A DNA stretch of 58,164 nt from Chara braunii (taxonomy: Eukaryota > Streptophyta > Charophyceae > Charales > Characeae): NCBI GenBank assembly GCA_003427395.1, contig BFEA01000119.1, positions 1,549,281-1,607,444 on the forward strand, in the 5' to 3' direction. Both the position numbers and the translations under genes were made by a program. Each line of letters opens with the position of its first letter. Position 1 is the stretch's first letter. Shown in pieces: positions 11,368 to 22,746 of the stretch. The notes beneath the pieces are model-generated. The model made no database searches and was not told the origin of the DNA. It worked only from the letters and a program-made list of their open reading frames with translations.

Positions 11368-11668
11368 GCTGGAGGGCTTGAACATTGGCTCACGAGTTCA
11401 TTGTATTGCTTTTATTTGGATGGAATGTTGGTGCAGGACAAGTAGAGTAGGCTGGGCGCTGGCGCCAGACAGAGAGGAGCGACATTGAATACTGCGTTGG
11501 TGTGGCCTAGGGGCTTGAACATCGACTCACGAGTTCATTGTATTGCTTTTATTTGGCTGGAATCTTGGTGCATTTGAGCTCTCTGCTTGTGATATCACTA
11601 TCTGGACTTCTGCTTGATTTTGCACCTTGGTTTTCTGTATATTGCTCTCGCTCGTATTCCTTGCAATT

Positions 11669-11680
11669 TGATATCAGAGC
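11669..11680 (+). promoter_or_regulatory. Primer-binding site of element B
   Basis: TGATATCAGAGC, three bases after the LTR end CTTGCA. It is one change away from the tRNA-Met site TGGTATCAGAGC. Confidence 0.8.
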
Positions 11681-12348
11681 TCGTTCGAGATCGCCTCTCT
11701 GCCACCGACGACATTGTTACTTGATGCGTTGACGATGCTTCTGTGCAGTGAGGATAGATTGGCGTTGGCGTAAGTGTGCTACACCTGGGTAGAGGGGTGA
11801 GTAGCAGGAAGGCTGTGGCGACTGCGTAGGAGCTGTGGCAACAACGAATTTATGTGTGATGATGAGAGCATGCTGATGTGGCATTTTGGCTGAGGTGGCA
11901 TTGCATTGCTTTGTGGGTGGTACCAAATCTACGACCAGTCATCGGAATGCACATTGGCTCAATTGGTGAGAAATTTGTGGATGGGGACAACTATCTCCAT
12001 GTACGTTGTTCGTTTACCTTATCTACCCTCTCAATCTCTTCGTATCGTGAGGAAGTGAGTCCAACCTTGAGTGTTCTTCTTCAGTGAGTCGTAAGCGCTC
12101 TACCTCGAGAGACGACATTCTTCCCGTTGGCGAATCTGGTAGGAGAGGGTGGTGCCTCTGAAGGGCCTGGTCGAAGCACGGGTCAAGGTTTTAGAGGAGT
12201 ACACGTAGGCCATGATGCTTTGTCCCTTAAGGCTCTTTGCTGCGTTGATAGAGGGAGTGCGCAGTGACCAGTCCTATGTTGACGCTTACCAGACAATCTA
12301 TAAACATTTCTGGCGGGGATCTGAACTGTCTACTGGCTGTGACTGACG

Positions 12349-12505
12349 TTAAACCACCAGTACTTGGCCCAGCTATCGGCCGCGGAAAAAATAGAGTAGA
12401 AACGTTTCTAGTTGGATGGATTTGGGCGCTCCTGTAGTGGCCCGTACGTTTCCTAAAATCGCGTAGCGTTAACGGGCATGACTTTAGGAAGTACTGGTGG
12501 TTTAA
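12349..12505. mobile_element. MITE-like element with TTAA target duplications
   Basis: Perfect 13-bp inverted repeats ACCACCAGTACTT (12353-12365) and AAGTACTGGTGGT (12489-12501) are flanked on each side by TTAA (12349-12352, 12502-12505). A 149-bp non-coding body with exact TTAA duplications fits a miniature element moved by a transposase that targets TTAA, as piggyBac does. It sits in the leader of element B and so inserted there later. The family is not identified from sequence alone. Confidence 0.6.
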
Positions 12506-12700
12506 AGAATTCTTGAGGACCTTGGGGGCTGTCCTTGAACTGCCTCTTGATCAGTCAGATTAGTCAGACGTACGGCTCGTTGCCTGCGAGGATAAACAAA
12601 GGGCAGTACTGGTCATAAGCATATTCTTGGGCACAGGCGTGGGCCGTTAATGTACACCTTAGACACCGCTGCATGATGATGCGGACAGGTACGTGGGATA

Positions 12701-12701
<1 letters not shown>

Positions 12702-12736
<35 letters not shown>
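12702..12736. repeat. Poly-G run, 35 bp
   Basis: Uninterrupted G homopolymer in the leader of element B. The exact length is unlikely to be reliable in short-read data. Confidence 0.9.
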
Positions 12737-12737
<1 letters not shown>

Positions 12738-13093
12738 GATTCCAATTGATGCTGAACTGTATATCACAAACATACGCATTGTGCATACATTTGCTCACAT
12801 GATTTATTTTTACTTCTGATTAGTTGGACAGATTGCTAACACCTAACCAACAACCGAGGTTAGTACTGTAGTGTTCTAGCGTAGCCGGTTCTGATCGAAG
12901 TAGTTGTGAGTGAAACTTATCAAGGTAGAGGTTGATCATGTGTACAGTTTGTGTAGTTGTTGATGCTGCTTGAACAGTAGCCTAGATGACTGACCAAATA
13001 TTAATTTATTTTAATTATTTTTCAAACCCGGTCAGACACATGCTGTGGTAGGCTCCAGTGAGGGCAGTAGTGCAGACAATGTCTGCCTAGCTT

Positions 13094-14470
13094 ATGAGTG
13101 GATTAGGCAGTGCTGAGGATAGATTTGTAGGAAGGAGGGTGACACGTTAAGAGTCCATTAGGATTCTAATTGTGCACCAAGCTTTACCGCCTGAGGGAGA
13201 GAGGGGGCTTTGCAACAGGAAGCAGCAGCTGAACGCTTGCAGAGGGCTAGAGAAGCGGCAGCAGCAGCCAAGCTAGCACTAGGCGGCAAGAGCCACTGCA
13301 GCAGCTATGGCTACTTCTGCTGCTACTTCAGCCGCTACTTCTAGTCAGCTGAGCGTCGGCATGCCACAGAGTTCGCAGGCCACATCCAGCACAGTGGCGT
13401 CAAGCAGTTCTTCTAGTCAGATGGTGGGCTCGCAATACAGCACGCCACCTCAACGCACAAGAACGACCATCGAACTCCAGCTAGTGGAGTTTATCCGCTT
13501 ACGGTAAGAGGAGGAATTTAGAGAATCTAGTGAAAGAGAACTAGGAAAGCTAGACTAGAGAATAGGAGGGCAGTCAAAGCTGTTGTAGAGGGTTGGATGA
13601 CGCCTCAAGGCATGTCTCTTGTTCGTGCATGCATACGTGGACAGAAAACTGGATGCCATCCAGGATACCCTTGACCAGATACTGAGCACCATGGAGGGAA
13701 TGGGAAGAACTTTTCCATCTCCAACAGGTGGTCCCAGTTTTCGGCCTCCAGTGTTTCCATCACCGGTTTCCCCGTTGGTGATGACTAGCCTTACCATGGC
13801 TTAGTATAGCAGTTCACCAAACGGTACCTCAGCAGCAGCAGCACAAACTGCTTCTGCTTCGTCTTTTGGTCCAGCGGAGGCTGCTACACAACCATTGGTC
13901 CCACCACAGGGACAATAGCAGCCTTGGTACCCCAAGACTCCTATTAAACCACCCTCAACCTTCTCAGGTGATATGAAGGATGAGGCTCTCCACACTTGGT
14001 TGAGAACGGTGCTAGTATGGGTGAGGGCAAAGAGGACGCTGGTAGAGGAAGAGGTGATCACTGGCGTGTCATATCTGAGGGTTCGGCAGCGCATGATTGA
14101 TTGGGCTAAGACGCATACTCTTGAGAGCTTTATGGAATTGGTAGAAATTGGTACAACCTGTAGCAGGCCCAGCAGGCCACTAATGTGTTGACTCGCGGCT
14201 AATAAGTACAAGTCCACACGTGAGCTTACCTTCGCCATGGGGCGTCTCATTTTTGTCCCCGGCGTGCCCTATGATCTGCAGGTCCTTACGAACATGTATT
14301 CGAGATGTCTTCCCACAAACGTCAAGAACCTGCAAGTCAGTGAGGCCGACATCGAATATTACTCGGTCGACTAATTCAGCAAGAGGGCCCTAGACTTAGA
14401 GGCTAACCTAGGAGGAGCCCAACAAACCTCTACAGACGGGAGAAAGAAGAAGAGTCCACAAGAGTAGAAA
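13094..14470 (+). pseudogene. gag: gag of element B, broken
   Basis: The start MSGLGSAEDRF at 13094 aligns with the gag start of element D (MSDRDNTSEDDR at 39597). A Gln/Ala-rich and then Ser-rich segment follows. From 13619 a frame reads KLDAIQDTLDQIL and then PSPTGGPSFRPP, interrupted by TAG at 13802 and 13916. The gag domain itself is seen as PFSTFSGD-like and DEALHTWLRTVLVWVRAKR (about 13950-14040), which matches EDLDTWLRAVLVYVKCK in element D. Later parts are out of frame. Confidence 0.75.
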
Positions 14471-14549
14471 AAGAAAGGTAGTCGATTGATGATGGTTGAT
14501 TCCGAAGGGAATCAACTAAGATCGATGATTACTTTGACTTAGTGGACGG

Positions 14550-15090
14550 AATAGAGTTGGGCTGAGGCAAGGGCATTCAACCAAAGAGTCACGGGCAGAC
14601 CCAAAAGTCGAATAAGATACCAACTTCGTTGAGGGTGGGTCTGGAACAAGATGTTTGGCGAGACCAAAAGTCGAATAAGATACCAACTTCGTTGAGGGTG
14701 GGTCTGAAATAAGATACCAAAAGTCGATGATTTGCTAGGAGCTTGCATCAACTATGCGAGTATCAGCAGTTTAGATGCAAGAGCACGAAGGTATCGCATA
14801 AGATATCTCCCAAAGGTGGTTTGGGGAATTCTTCTTCCCATGGTGGGGCTTCAACGAGCTCCTACTTGAGAAACACATCAGGCCAGTAAAAGTTGTAGCT
14901 ACTTCTACTCATGATGAAGTGGGCGATGTACCCTCCCCATTTCAAGAGTTGGGAGAAGCTATCGACTCTTTAGTCACCCTCCCCACTTCAAGAGTTGGCC
15001 GAAGCTAGTTGGCCGACGCTAGTGACTGTTTAGTCACCCTCCTCACTCAAGAGTTGGTCGAAGCTATTGACTCTTTAGTCACCCAGCAGA
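14550..15090 (+). repeat. Short tandem duplications within element B
   Basis: A unit of about 63 bp (AAGTCGAATAAGATACC...GAGGGTGGGTCT) stands twice at 14597-14710. A unit with ACTCTTTAGTCACCCTCC and CAAGAGTTGG occurs three times at about 14945-15085. Confidence 0.8.
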
Positions 15091-17912
15091 CACATCTAGA
15101 CCAAACGATATTTTGTTCGCTGGATGTGTCTGAAGCCTTCGAAGACTTGCAAAGTGAGTGGTCGGGAAGGGACCCTCGTGAGTCTTGGGTGGCGCTAAGT
15201 AGAGGTCCTAGAGGGGATAACTTTGTTGTGGAAGTCGGTTTAGGTGGCTGCAAATGTGGTGCCTTCGTAGACATTGGCTCCATGCGGAACTCCAAGGCCC
15301 GACTCGTTGAGAGAATGCGCCTAGGGGACCGGGTGCAGTGCTTAGGTAGATTTGTAGCCTCTACCTTAGCCAAGAAAGAGGGCATGGTTCTTGATCAATA
15401 TGTCTAAGGATGTAGTCTGCACCTTTTGGGGAGGTCGTTAAAACACCCCCAGATCAGAGCCAAGAGGAGGGTATGTACTGAGTGTTTGTCTTTGAAAAAG
15501 GGGAGTGCGTTAAAACACCCCTAGAGATAGAAAATGTCGTCGCAAGTACCGTGATCTGTTTGAGCAGCCTTCAAGAGTTGTAGAACAGGAGGTTGTCCCC
15601 ATAAAGAGTTTCGGGGAGCAAGATACCCAAAAGAAGGATCTATAGGATGGCTCCGGCCGCGTTAGACGAACTAAGGCGACAACTGAAAGATCTCATAGAA
15701 AAGGGTTGAATACGGCCCAGTACCTTCCCCTTCGGCTCACCAGTCCTATTTGTCCCGACGAAGGCGGAGACCCTGAGGATGTGCATTGGTTATAGAGGCC
15801 TCAATGCGACCACTGTGAAGAACGCAGAGCCTTTACCGCGCATCGACGACCTTCTAGATAGGGTACAGGGTAGACTTAAAATCCGGCTACCATCAAATTG
15901 CCATTAGACCAGAGGACTAGCACAAAATTGCATTTCAGACCAGGTATGGTGTGTATGAGTTTGTGGTGATGCCCTTTGGCCTTTGCAAATGAATAGGATA
16001 TTCCATGACTACTTAGATAAGTTCATCGTCGTGTACCTTGAAAACATACTTATCTTAGTAGAACAAACCAGGAGCATGCTTAACATTTAGAGATTGTACT
16101 TTCACTCCTCCTACAACACAAGTATAAGATTAACTCAAAGAAATGCGAGTTTGGTTGCACAAAAATATTGTACTTGGGTCATGAGATATCCGCGGATGGG
16201 ATGAGGCCGGAAGATGCAAAGGTGGCTACCATTCGTGACTGCCACGACCTCAGTTTGTGACCAAGGTTAGATCTTTCTTAGGGATGATAGGCTACTATCG
16301 CAATTTTGTAAAGAATTATAGCGCGATGGCCAGCCGTTTGATTGATCTAACACGCCTTGACACTCCATGAATGGATTGACGAGTGTGAAGCTGCTTTCAA
16401 GCGATTGAAGTATGCTCTCACACACCATGAGGTTATCACGGTACCCGATCCTTAGAAGCCATTGGTTGTGATCACTGACGCAATCGTATACGACATTGCC
16501 ACAGTGCTGGCTTGGTAGGAATGGAGAAAGTCGAGGACGCTCGAGTACATGTGTAAGAAGATGCCATCAACCTGTTCTCTTTGATGAACTTTACGCTGGA
16601 TTGAGGTCAGACCAATATGATTTCAAGCCAGACTATGTGAAGGGAGAGTACAACAAAGGTTGCTGATGCGCTGTCACGTAGGGCAGACTACCCAAGTCCG
16701 CTAATAATTGAGTTTGGCCTGTTTGATGATGTAACTCGATTGATGGTGGAATCCTACAAGGAAGACCCCGTCATGGTGGACATCATACGACCAAGACAAG
16801 GCCACAGCTGATGAGTTTGTGATGGTTGATGGGTTACTCTTTCTTGAAAAGGTAGGGCTTCTAAGATAAGTAGTTCCCTCTAGTGAGATTTTGCGTAGTT
16901 TATTTTTAGGAGAGTGTCATGATTCAATGGGACCTTTCGGCTATAAGAAGACTAGTGCAAATCTAGTACAGTGATTTTGGTGCCCTGGTATGCTAAGCAA
17001 AGCCGACCAGTACGTTCATACTTGTCAAGTTTTTCAGCGGGACAAACCGTGAACTCGATTTCCACTTGGGTTTCTCAAGCCCCTGCCCATTCCTGCTGGT
17101 CCGGGAGATAGTGTCTCCATGGATTGCGTGGGTACCCTCGTGACCAGCAAGAGTGGCAAGAGGGAAATGTTCGTCATAGTTGATAGGTTTACGAAGTAAG
17201 CTCGACTGATTGCCATGCCGGAGACCGCAAGGAGTGAGCACGTCATCAAGTTATTTATGGATCATTGGGTGCGTGACTTTGGACAACCATCGTTAGTGAT
17301 AAAGATGTCCGTTTCACAAGTGCAATGTGGAAGAAGGCTGGAGAACAGATGGGCAGCCAACTCCAGATGACTTATGGGAATTGTCCCAAAGCCAAAGGGC
17401 AAGCTGAACAGATGAACCGAGTGGTGCAGCATCTGTTGAGGCATTACATTAAGCCCAACCAGGATGACTGGGATCAGAAGTTACCTCTCATCTCCAGCTT
17501 GTACAACAATGTTGTGCACAACACCACTGGTGTCAGTCCGAATCAGCTGCACCTGGGATGGAAGCCTCGATCTGCTCTAGACTTCCTCCCACCTGAAAAC
17601 CGACCTGCTGCAACTCCAGGAACCATTGAATTTGATGTCCAATACGAGAAGTTGCTGCAGCAAGCTGTCGAACACATCAAGAAATCTCAAGAAGCAATGA
17701 TTTTTCAGAGAACAAATATCGACGACAGTCCACATTTCAAGTAGGGGAATGTGTCTGGGTTAAGTGTAGTGAGCTAGGACAGGAATTCGACATATCTAGG
17801 TAACTAATGCCTCAATACTTCGGTCCTTGGGAAGTCTTGGATATTGTGGGTAGTGAACTGGATGGTCCCTCATATGTGATTCGTATTCCTGGTCACTTGC
17901 ACACTTACCTTG
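15009..17912 (+). pseudogene. pol: pol of element B, broken, mutated catalytic motif
   Basis: Protease region around 15120-15407 (GGCKCGAFVDIGSMRN, where DTGS would be usual). Reverse transcriptase starts at about 15647 with ALDELRRQLKDLIEKG, then a TGA where Trp is expected, then [15 protein letters not shown]. The active-site YLDD reads YLEN (16034-16045). The connection region with LGHEI and the RNase H are shifted and stopped. The integrase zinc region (CQVFQRDKP-like) and core (around 17100-17290) are broken. The frame at 17325-17744 keeps KAKGQAEQMNRVVQHLLRHYIKP, including the integrase Glu. The end of the C-terminal domain (HLHTYL) runs directly into LTR sequence at about 17912. Confidence 0.83.
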
Positions 17913-18827
17913 TAGGCATGGGCCTGGGCGCAGACAATAGGGCCAGGCCCAGGCAATCCAGCAGCAGCAATCTCTCTCATACGGCAGCAGCAATCTCTCT
18001 CATATACAGAGGAGGCCAGCCAGGCTCTGGCATTCTGGCCTTGGGAGGCAATGCGGACACGCTGCTTCCCTCGCAAGCGTCTGCATGTGCATCTGCTGGC
18101 TGGGGCGCGCGCGGGCGCTGGGAGGTGAGGGGCGCTGCAGGGCAGCAGGGCAGCAGGGCGCATAGGCAGAGGAGGGCGACAGGGGATCTTCAGGAGGAGG
18201 CGCAGAAGTGGGTGGACAGGGGATGATGAGGGAGACAAGAGTACGTACCTAGTGTATGTGGGAGGTTGGCATTGGTGTTGACGGCATGTAAGTCGAAGTG
18301 AGCCTGTTGCATGAATGTAGGTAGGCTAGGTAAGATGAGTATAGTAGGCTGACCGCTGGGCGCCAGACAGAGAGGAGCGACATTGAATTCTGCGTTGGTG
18401 TAGCCTGAGGGCTTGAACATTGGCTCACGAGTTCATTGTATCTTCAGGAGGCGGCGCAGAAGTGGGTGGACAGGGGGTGATGAGGGAGACGAATGTACGT
18501 ACCTATATGTGGGAGGTTGGCATTGGTGTTGATGGCATGTACATTGGTCTTCAAAGTTGAAGTGATCCTGTTGAATGAACATAGGTAGGCTAGGTACGAC
18601 ACCTATAGTAGGTTGGGCGTTAGGCGCCACACAGAGAGGAGCGACATTGACTTCTGTGTTGGTGTAGCGTGAGGGCTTGAACATTCGCTCATGAGTTCGT
18701 TGTATTGCTCTTATTTGGATGGAATCTTGGTGCATTTGAGCTCTCTGCATGTAACATGACTATCTGGACTTCTGCGTGATTTTACAACTTGGTTTTCTGC
18801 ATATCGCTGTCGCTCATATTCCTTGCA
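17912..18827 (+). repeat. 3' LTR of element B, 5'-truncated and internally duplicated
   Basis: From GTAGGCATGGGCCTGGGCGC the sequence matches LTR B from about 10194 on (GTAGACATGGGCCTGGGCGC), so the first ~0.9 kb of this LTR is missing. A block of about 270 bp (TTCAGGAGG...GAGTTCATTGTA) is present twice, at about 18189-18440 and 18441-18700. It ends TTCCTTGCA at 18827. Confidence 0.82.
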
Positions 18828-19867
18828 CCCGCATTCGAAGTGCTGATCTTGTTCATACTCTGTAAGCAGACTGGTGTGCTTCGGAGTGGCGGACCTTGCA
18901 GATCCTTTCTTGTTGTAGAGGCAATGCTGACTCTGGTCAAAAGCAGGCTCCTGTTAAACGGTACCAGTAGCTTGAGCATGCAGCTGTTATTACGAGCAAA
19001 AGGCCCATCTTGGAGCATGCTATCTCTGAAACACGAGTGTCGAAGCAGTCCACTGCTAACGGTAATCGGTCATTGAGAAACAAAGTTAGTGACGGAGTGT
19101 GCTATTTGCCAGAGGGATGGTGCAGAGTGGTTTATAGTCAGGACTCCGACCATTCGCAGAAACCCTGGTCAGGTTCTGCCTAAAGGTTGTCTCGGAGGAA
19201 GGGAGGGATGCAATGCATCACATGGATATAAAAAAGTACTACTTAAGAAAAGGTCTCTATATCTCAGCAATATTTTGTTTATATGTTGTACCCAACTCAC
19301 TCTTTATGTGGTTGTTTGAATCAATTAACTTAGATTCATTGACTTCAGTCAATGAAGTCAATGAATAACTGTCTTGATGCCAGCTTTGGCTGGATTTAGG
19401 CTCGCCGGAGTTCAGATGCAAGAGGAGGATAACGGGAGTTAACCCTTGTTTTCAAATTCACAATCTGACACTTTGACAGAGGGAATACCTATATGGTCTG
19501 CAGGTGGCTGCTTCAATTCACACTTGTCATTTCTGCTGATTGGTTCTCTCGTACCTCAGAACTACGGCTTTCTCACTATGAGCTGCGTTTTGTTTGATTT
19601 GGTTGCATGCTGCAAGCATAGCTGGAAAGGCAATTGGAAATTCGGCTCCCCATCCTTCTTCCGTGGTCCACATCCACAACATTTGTGCTGCAATTGACTT
19701 AGTCCCAGGCTGGTCTATTTTTTACACTAGACCTGACATGGATGGCAAAAATCAAGGATGTGGCAGGGCATTTGCTGTGCTCGGGCATGGGCTGATGTGG
19801 GGCTGCATTCCAGTGTTCAATGGTTGCTAATACCTCAGAATTTTGTTCTTTTGACAATTTGCTTCAG
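18828..19867. other. Intron sequence between element B and the SEC31 exon
   Basis: No gene or element is recognised. It includes a perfect hairpin at 19334-19366 and ends with the acceptor of the exon at 19868. Confidence 0.6.
19334..19366. repeat. Perfect 13-bp stem-loop
   Basis: ATTCATTGACTTC (19334-19346), a 7-base loop, then GAAGTCAATGAAT (19354-19366). It lies about 500 bp before an exon. No T-run follows and no function is assigned. Confidence 0.8.
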
Positions 19868-20486
19868 GACAGGAGAAGAAAAGGAGACATGGATTTTCCT
19901 GCAGGTCCTTTTTGAAGATGATGCTAGGCGGCAGCTTTTGTCACACCTTGACTTTGCGAGCGCACTTGCTATGCCTGCAGAGAATGGTGAACATGAGGCT
20001 GGAACGGTTTGTGCGGATCCAACCCCTGCAAGCACAATGATGGCAGAGATACCTGAGGACACGGCTCCCTCGTCCGAACAGGTGGAAGTGGGAGGTTTAG
20101 CCAGTGGGCTGGGCTCATTGGATATTGGTGATGAAATTGATGACGGGGAAGCATTCTTTGACCGCCTAGACCCACCGCAGAGCCCAAATGCCTCAGCATT
20201 TTCAGAGCCTGCAAAAGGCCCAGAGGTTTCTGCTCTTGTTGAGGGACCGGTGAGCGAATCACTGAAAGCGAAGGATGTAGACCAAGATGAAGATGATGAA
20301 GATTCAGAGTACGAGTCTGCCATTCAGCGTGCACTCGTCGTGGGAAATTACGAAGCTGCAGTGCAGGCCTGTATGCAGGCAAACCGATTGGCAGATGCAC
20401 TTGTCTTGGCATCAATTGGGGGCACTAGTTTGTGGAGCAAGACACAGAATGAGTTCATGAGCAGAAGCCGTCGAAGATATATGAAG
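19868..20486 (+). CDS. SEC31: SEC31 exon: FEDD motif, acidic linker, start of solenoid
   Basis: This 619-nt exon follows the acceptor TTTGCTTCAG and is followed by the donor GTCAGG at 20487. Joined to the exon at 1141-1268 it reads QTGEEKETWIFLQVLFEDDA, the plant SEC31 ETWGFLKVMFEDDG segment. A low-complexity acidic linker follows (EDTAPSSEQ, DIGDEIDDGEAFFDRL, QDEDDEDSEYE). Then comes the well conserved solenoid start with ALVVGNYEAAVQACMQANR, ADALVLA, IGGTSLWSKTQNEFM. It ends in phase 0 with RRYMK. The solenoid forms the rod of the COPII cage edge by dimerising. No stop or frameshift breaks the exon, so the gene looks functional here despite the repeats around it. Confidence 0.95.
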
Positions 20487-20625
20487 GTCAGGCCTGCCTT
20501 TCTGCGTTCTTTTCTCAATCTGTTTCATTTATGGGATCCTCTCACATTGGAAGGGGATATGTGGTGGTGGTTTTGTAAGGTGCTGATTATGTAGAATATC
20601 AAGTTGAAGCGGATATTCTTCCCTA

Positions 20626-21972
20626 TGTAATGACCCGCCATAACACAGACCGAGAACACTGCTGATTTCTGAAGTTCTGCCAATGGAATGGATGCCTTGC
20701 TGAGATTCCCGCATTCTGCTGTGTTTTCTAAGTCTGTATGTGTGCGTGCCTGTTGACTTGCGTGCCTGTCTGAGTGCTTGTCGGCATGAGTGTGTGTGTG
20801 ACCCGCAAGGGTACTTGCTTGTTTGGCAGGCCCGTAGGGCTGGGACTTACCTGTGGCCATGGCATTGAGGGTTGCAGCAGGGAAAACACTCAAGTAGCGG
20901 AGCCCGAGGTGCTTACAGCAGCGGAAAAACACTCAGGTAGCAGGTAGGCTAGTACCGCACCCAGTAGCAGTAGATGTGCCGGGTATTCGAGGCCGAGCAG
21001 AAGACAAAGTTGGCATTTTTAGACGCCCAGTAGCGCTAGGCCTAGGCTAGGTCTAGGCCGGTACCTGTCCATCCAGTCTGAGTCTAGAGCCTCTGCGGGC
21101 AATATCAGAGTCTGCAATGATGTTTCCCTCCGAAAGGGAGGAGGTACCGGTTGCTTGGGAGGCCGAGCGGCCTGGAAGTCACCGCCCAGGAGGCAAGCAG
21201 GCCGCTATATCAAGAGGCCGAGGCAAAAGCTCGGCCTCATTCTTCATTGTGTGAGTTGGGCGTCACACTGTTGGAGCGTTGGTTGGAAGAGCGCTGGCTG
21301 CTACAGTGCTAGTGGGAGGAAGAAGCCGGGAGCTTCCACCTCGGCTGGTAGGAGGAGGAGGGAGAAGGGGACCAAGGAGGAGAGTGGTGGGGTACTTACC
21401 TGGCTATGGTGGACACCATCTTCATCACCTTATTAGGCGCTGCATCTGGAAGGCCCCAATTGGGGTAGTGCCGCATCAAGGAAGCTCGGGACAGAGTCGG
21501 GCATGGCGGTTGAGTGGGCAGCGGCATAGCTGCATGGTGTTGACCTTCGGACAGAAGGGGGGCGGCATAGTTGCTTTGGATTGCCCTTTGGACAGGAGGG
21601 TAGAGCCCTTAGTGCTCCGCCATAGCCTCGGCCTGTATTTAGAGGAAGAGGAAGGGTGGCCATGGCTATGGTGGACCTCATGTTGTGACTGTCGTAGAAG
21701 TGGGATTCGGACATTGATTCTGGTTCAGCCATTCAACATTATTATTGTTACTTCTTGTTTGAATAAGAGAGGAGGAGATAAGGAGGAGGAGATTAGTTGG
21801 CGAAGAAGAAGAGCCTTGTCATTGGCCTATGTTGGAGTACATCATCTTCTTCTTCTTTCTTACTTCTTCTTCTTTCCCTCTCTCCTCTCAAGTTCATTCA
21901 TTTCTTTTTGTAATTGGATGGCATTGTACTTTCTGATGTGTGTATACTTTGAAATTGGCCAGGATCGTAACA
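20626..21972 (+). repeat. 5' LTR of element E
   Basis: 1,347 bp, TGTAATGACCCGCC to GGATCGTAACA. Open frames of 100-250 codons lie in the same place in both LTRs but resemble no protein and are treated as chance. Confidence 0.93.
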
Positions 21973-21973
21973 T

Positions 21974-21985
21974 TGGTATCAGAGC
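21974..21985 (+). promoter_or_regulatory. Primer-binding site of element E
   Basis: TGGTATCAGAGC, the exact initiator tRNA-Met complement, one base after the LTR. Confidence 0.95.
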
Positions 21986-22010
21986 GGATTCTACTTGCTT
22001 GCGAGAGCCG

Positions 22011-22560
22011 GCTTTGCTGCCATAATCCTAACCCTAGTGGTAAGGGCTAACCACTTAGGGTTAGAGCGGAAGTTAGGGTTAAGTGGGGCAGCGTGGTAAA
22101 GGGAAGCTGCTCCCACCTGGCAGGGCCGTGTAGTGTTCACGCTAGAAACAGCCAGGTTGCTTGAGTGCATGTTTGTGGTGGCGAGACACAAGGTGGGACC
22201 TTCGTGATGCAAATGGAGAGAGGCGACCGTGAAGGGCACCTACAACTTGATTCTGGACTTCAAGGAAGACGAGCACCTGCAACTGCAGAGAGTCGACTTT
22301 GCTGCCATAACCCTAACCCTAGTGGTAAGGGCTAACCACTTAGGGTTAGTGCGGAAGTCAGGGTTATTTCGGGCAGTGTGGTAAAGGGAGGCTGCTTCCA
22401 CCTGGCAGGGCCGTGTAGGGTCGACACCAGACCCGGCCAGGTTGCTTGAGTGCATGTTTGTGGTGGCGAGACACAAGGTGGGACTTCGTGAAGCAACTGG
22501 AGAGAGGGGACCGTGAAGGGCACCTACAACTTGAATCTGGACTTCAAGGAAGACGAGGAG
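22011..22560 (+). repeat. Tandem duplication, period 285 bp, in the leader of element E
   Basis: GCTGCCATAA at 22016 recurs at 22301, followed in both copies by CCTAACCCTAGTGGTAAGGG and GTGGTGGCGAGACACAAGG. The short CCCTAACCCTA is not a telomere array. Confidence 0.88.
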
Positions 22561-22746
22561 TGGCTTTAGGGCTCCGCTCAAGTTTGGCGAGGTCGAGGGT
22601 GGCAGCCATATCTGCACCTGCGGACTGCAAGTTGCTGCTTCGATCTTCAACATCGACGGGGAATCTGGCTTTGTACTTTGGGGTAGATGTTGACCTTCCT
22701 AGATGATAGGACACTAGTGTAAAGGATGCTAATTGGGTCAGGAGGA

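Larger units (their letters stand above)
9275..11665 (+). repeat. 5' LTR of element B (or stacked LTR copies)
   Basis: Begins TGTGAGGAAT, as does the LTR fragment at 30381, and ends TTCCTTGCA before the primer-binding site. A segment of about 500 bp is present twice (about 9281-9777 and 9777-10290). A unit of about 61 bp (GGGCGCTGAGAGGTGAGG) occurs three times at 10389-10565. The part from 10860 onward matches 18160-18827. It includes an N gap. Confidence 0.75.
9275..18827 (+). mobile_element. LTR retrotransposon B, Ty3/gypsy, strongly decayed
   Basis: Long unit with a 5' LTR that has internal duplications and an N gap, a tRNA-Met-type primer-binding site, gag and pol with many stops, and a 3' LTR that lacks its first part. 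The LTR 3' ends agree (CTTGCA at 11665 and 18827). No matching target duplication was found (CCAG before, CCCG after), so the 5' boundary is uncertain or the element is a recombinant. It belongs to the same family as element D: the gag start, the SAAAMAA-like Ala-rich region, the protease and the pol sequence are alike. Confidence 0.8.
1269..19867 (+). other. SEC31 intron 2, 18,599 bp
   Basis: GTGAGT at the 5' end and TTGCTTCAG at the 3' end. It contains LTR elements A and B, both in the sense of the gene, plus microsatellites. Non-element sequence makes up only about 2.3 kb (1269-2094, 8859-9274, 18828-19867). Confidence 0.88.

Noticed and set aside
21279-22025. 248-codon open frame in LTR E
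   Set aside because: It lies mostly within the LTR and runs through the LTR end and primer-binding site; the 3' LTR has a shifted, shorter counterpart. No protein similarity is recognised.
22025-22350. CCCTAACCCTAG and TTAGGGTTAG resemble telomere repeats
   Set aside because: Only two partial units occur in each copy of a 285-bp leader duplication of element E; there is no array.
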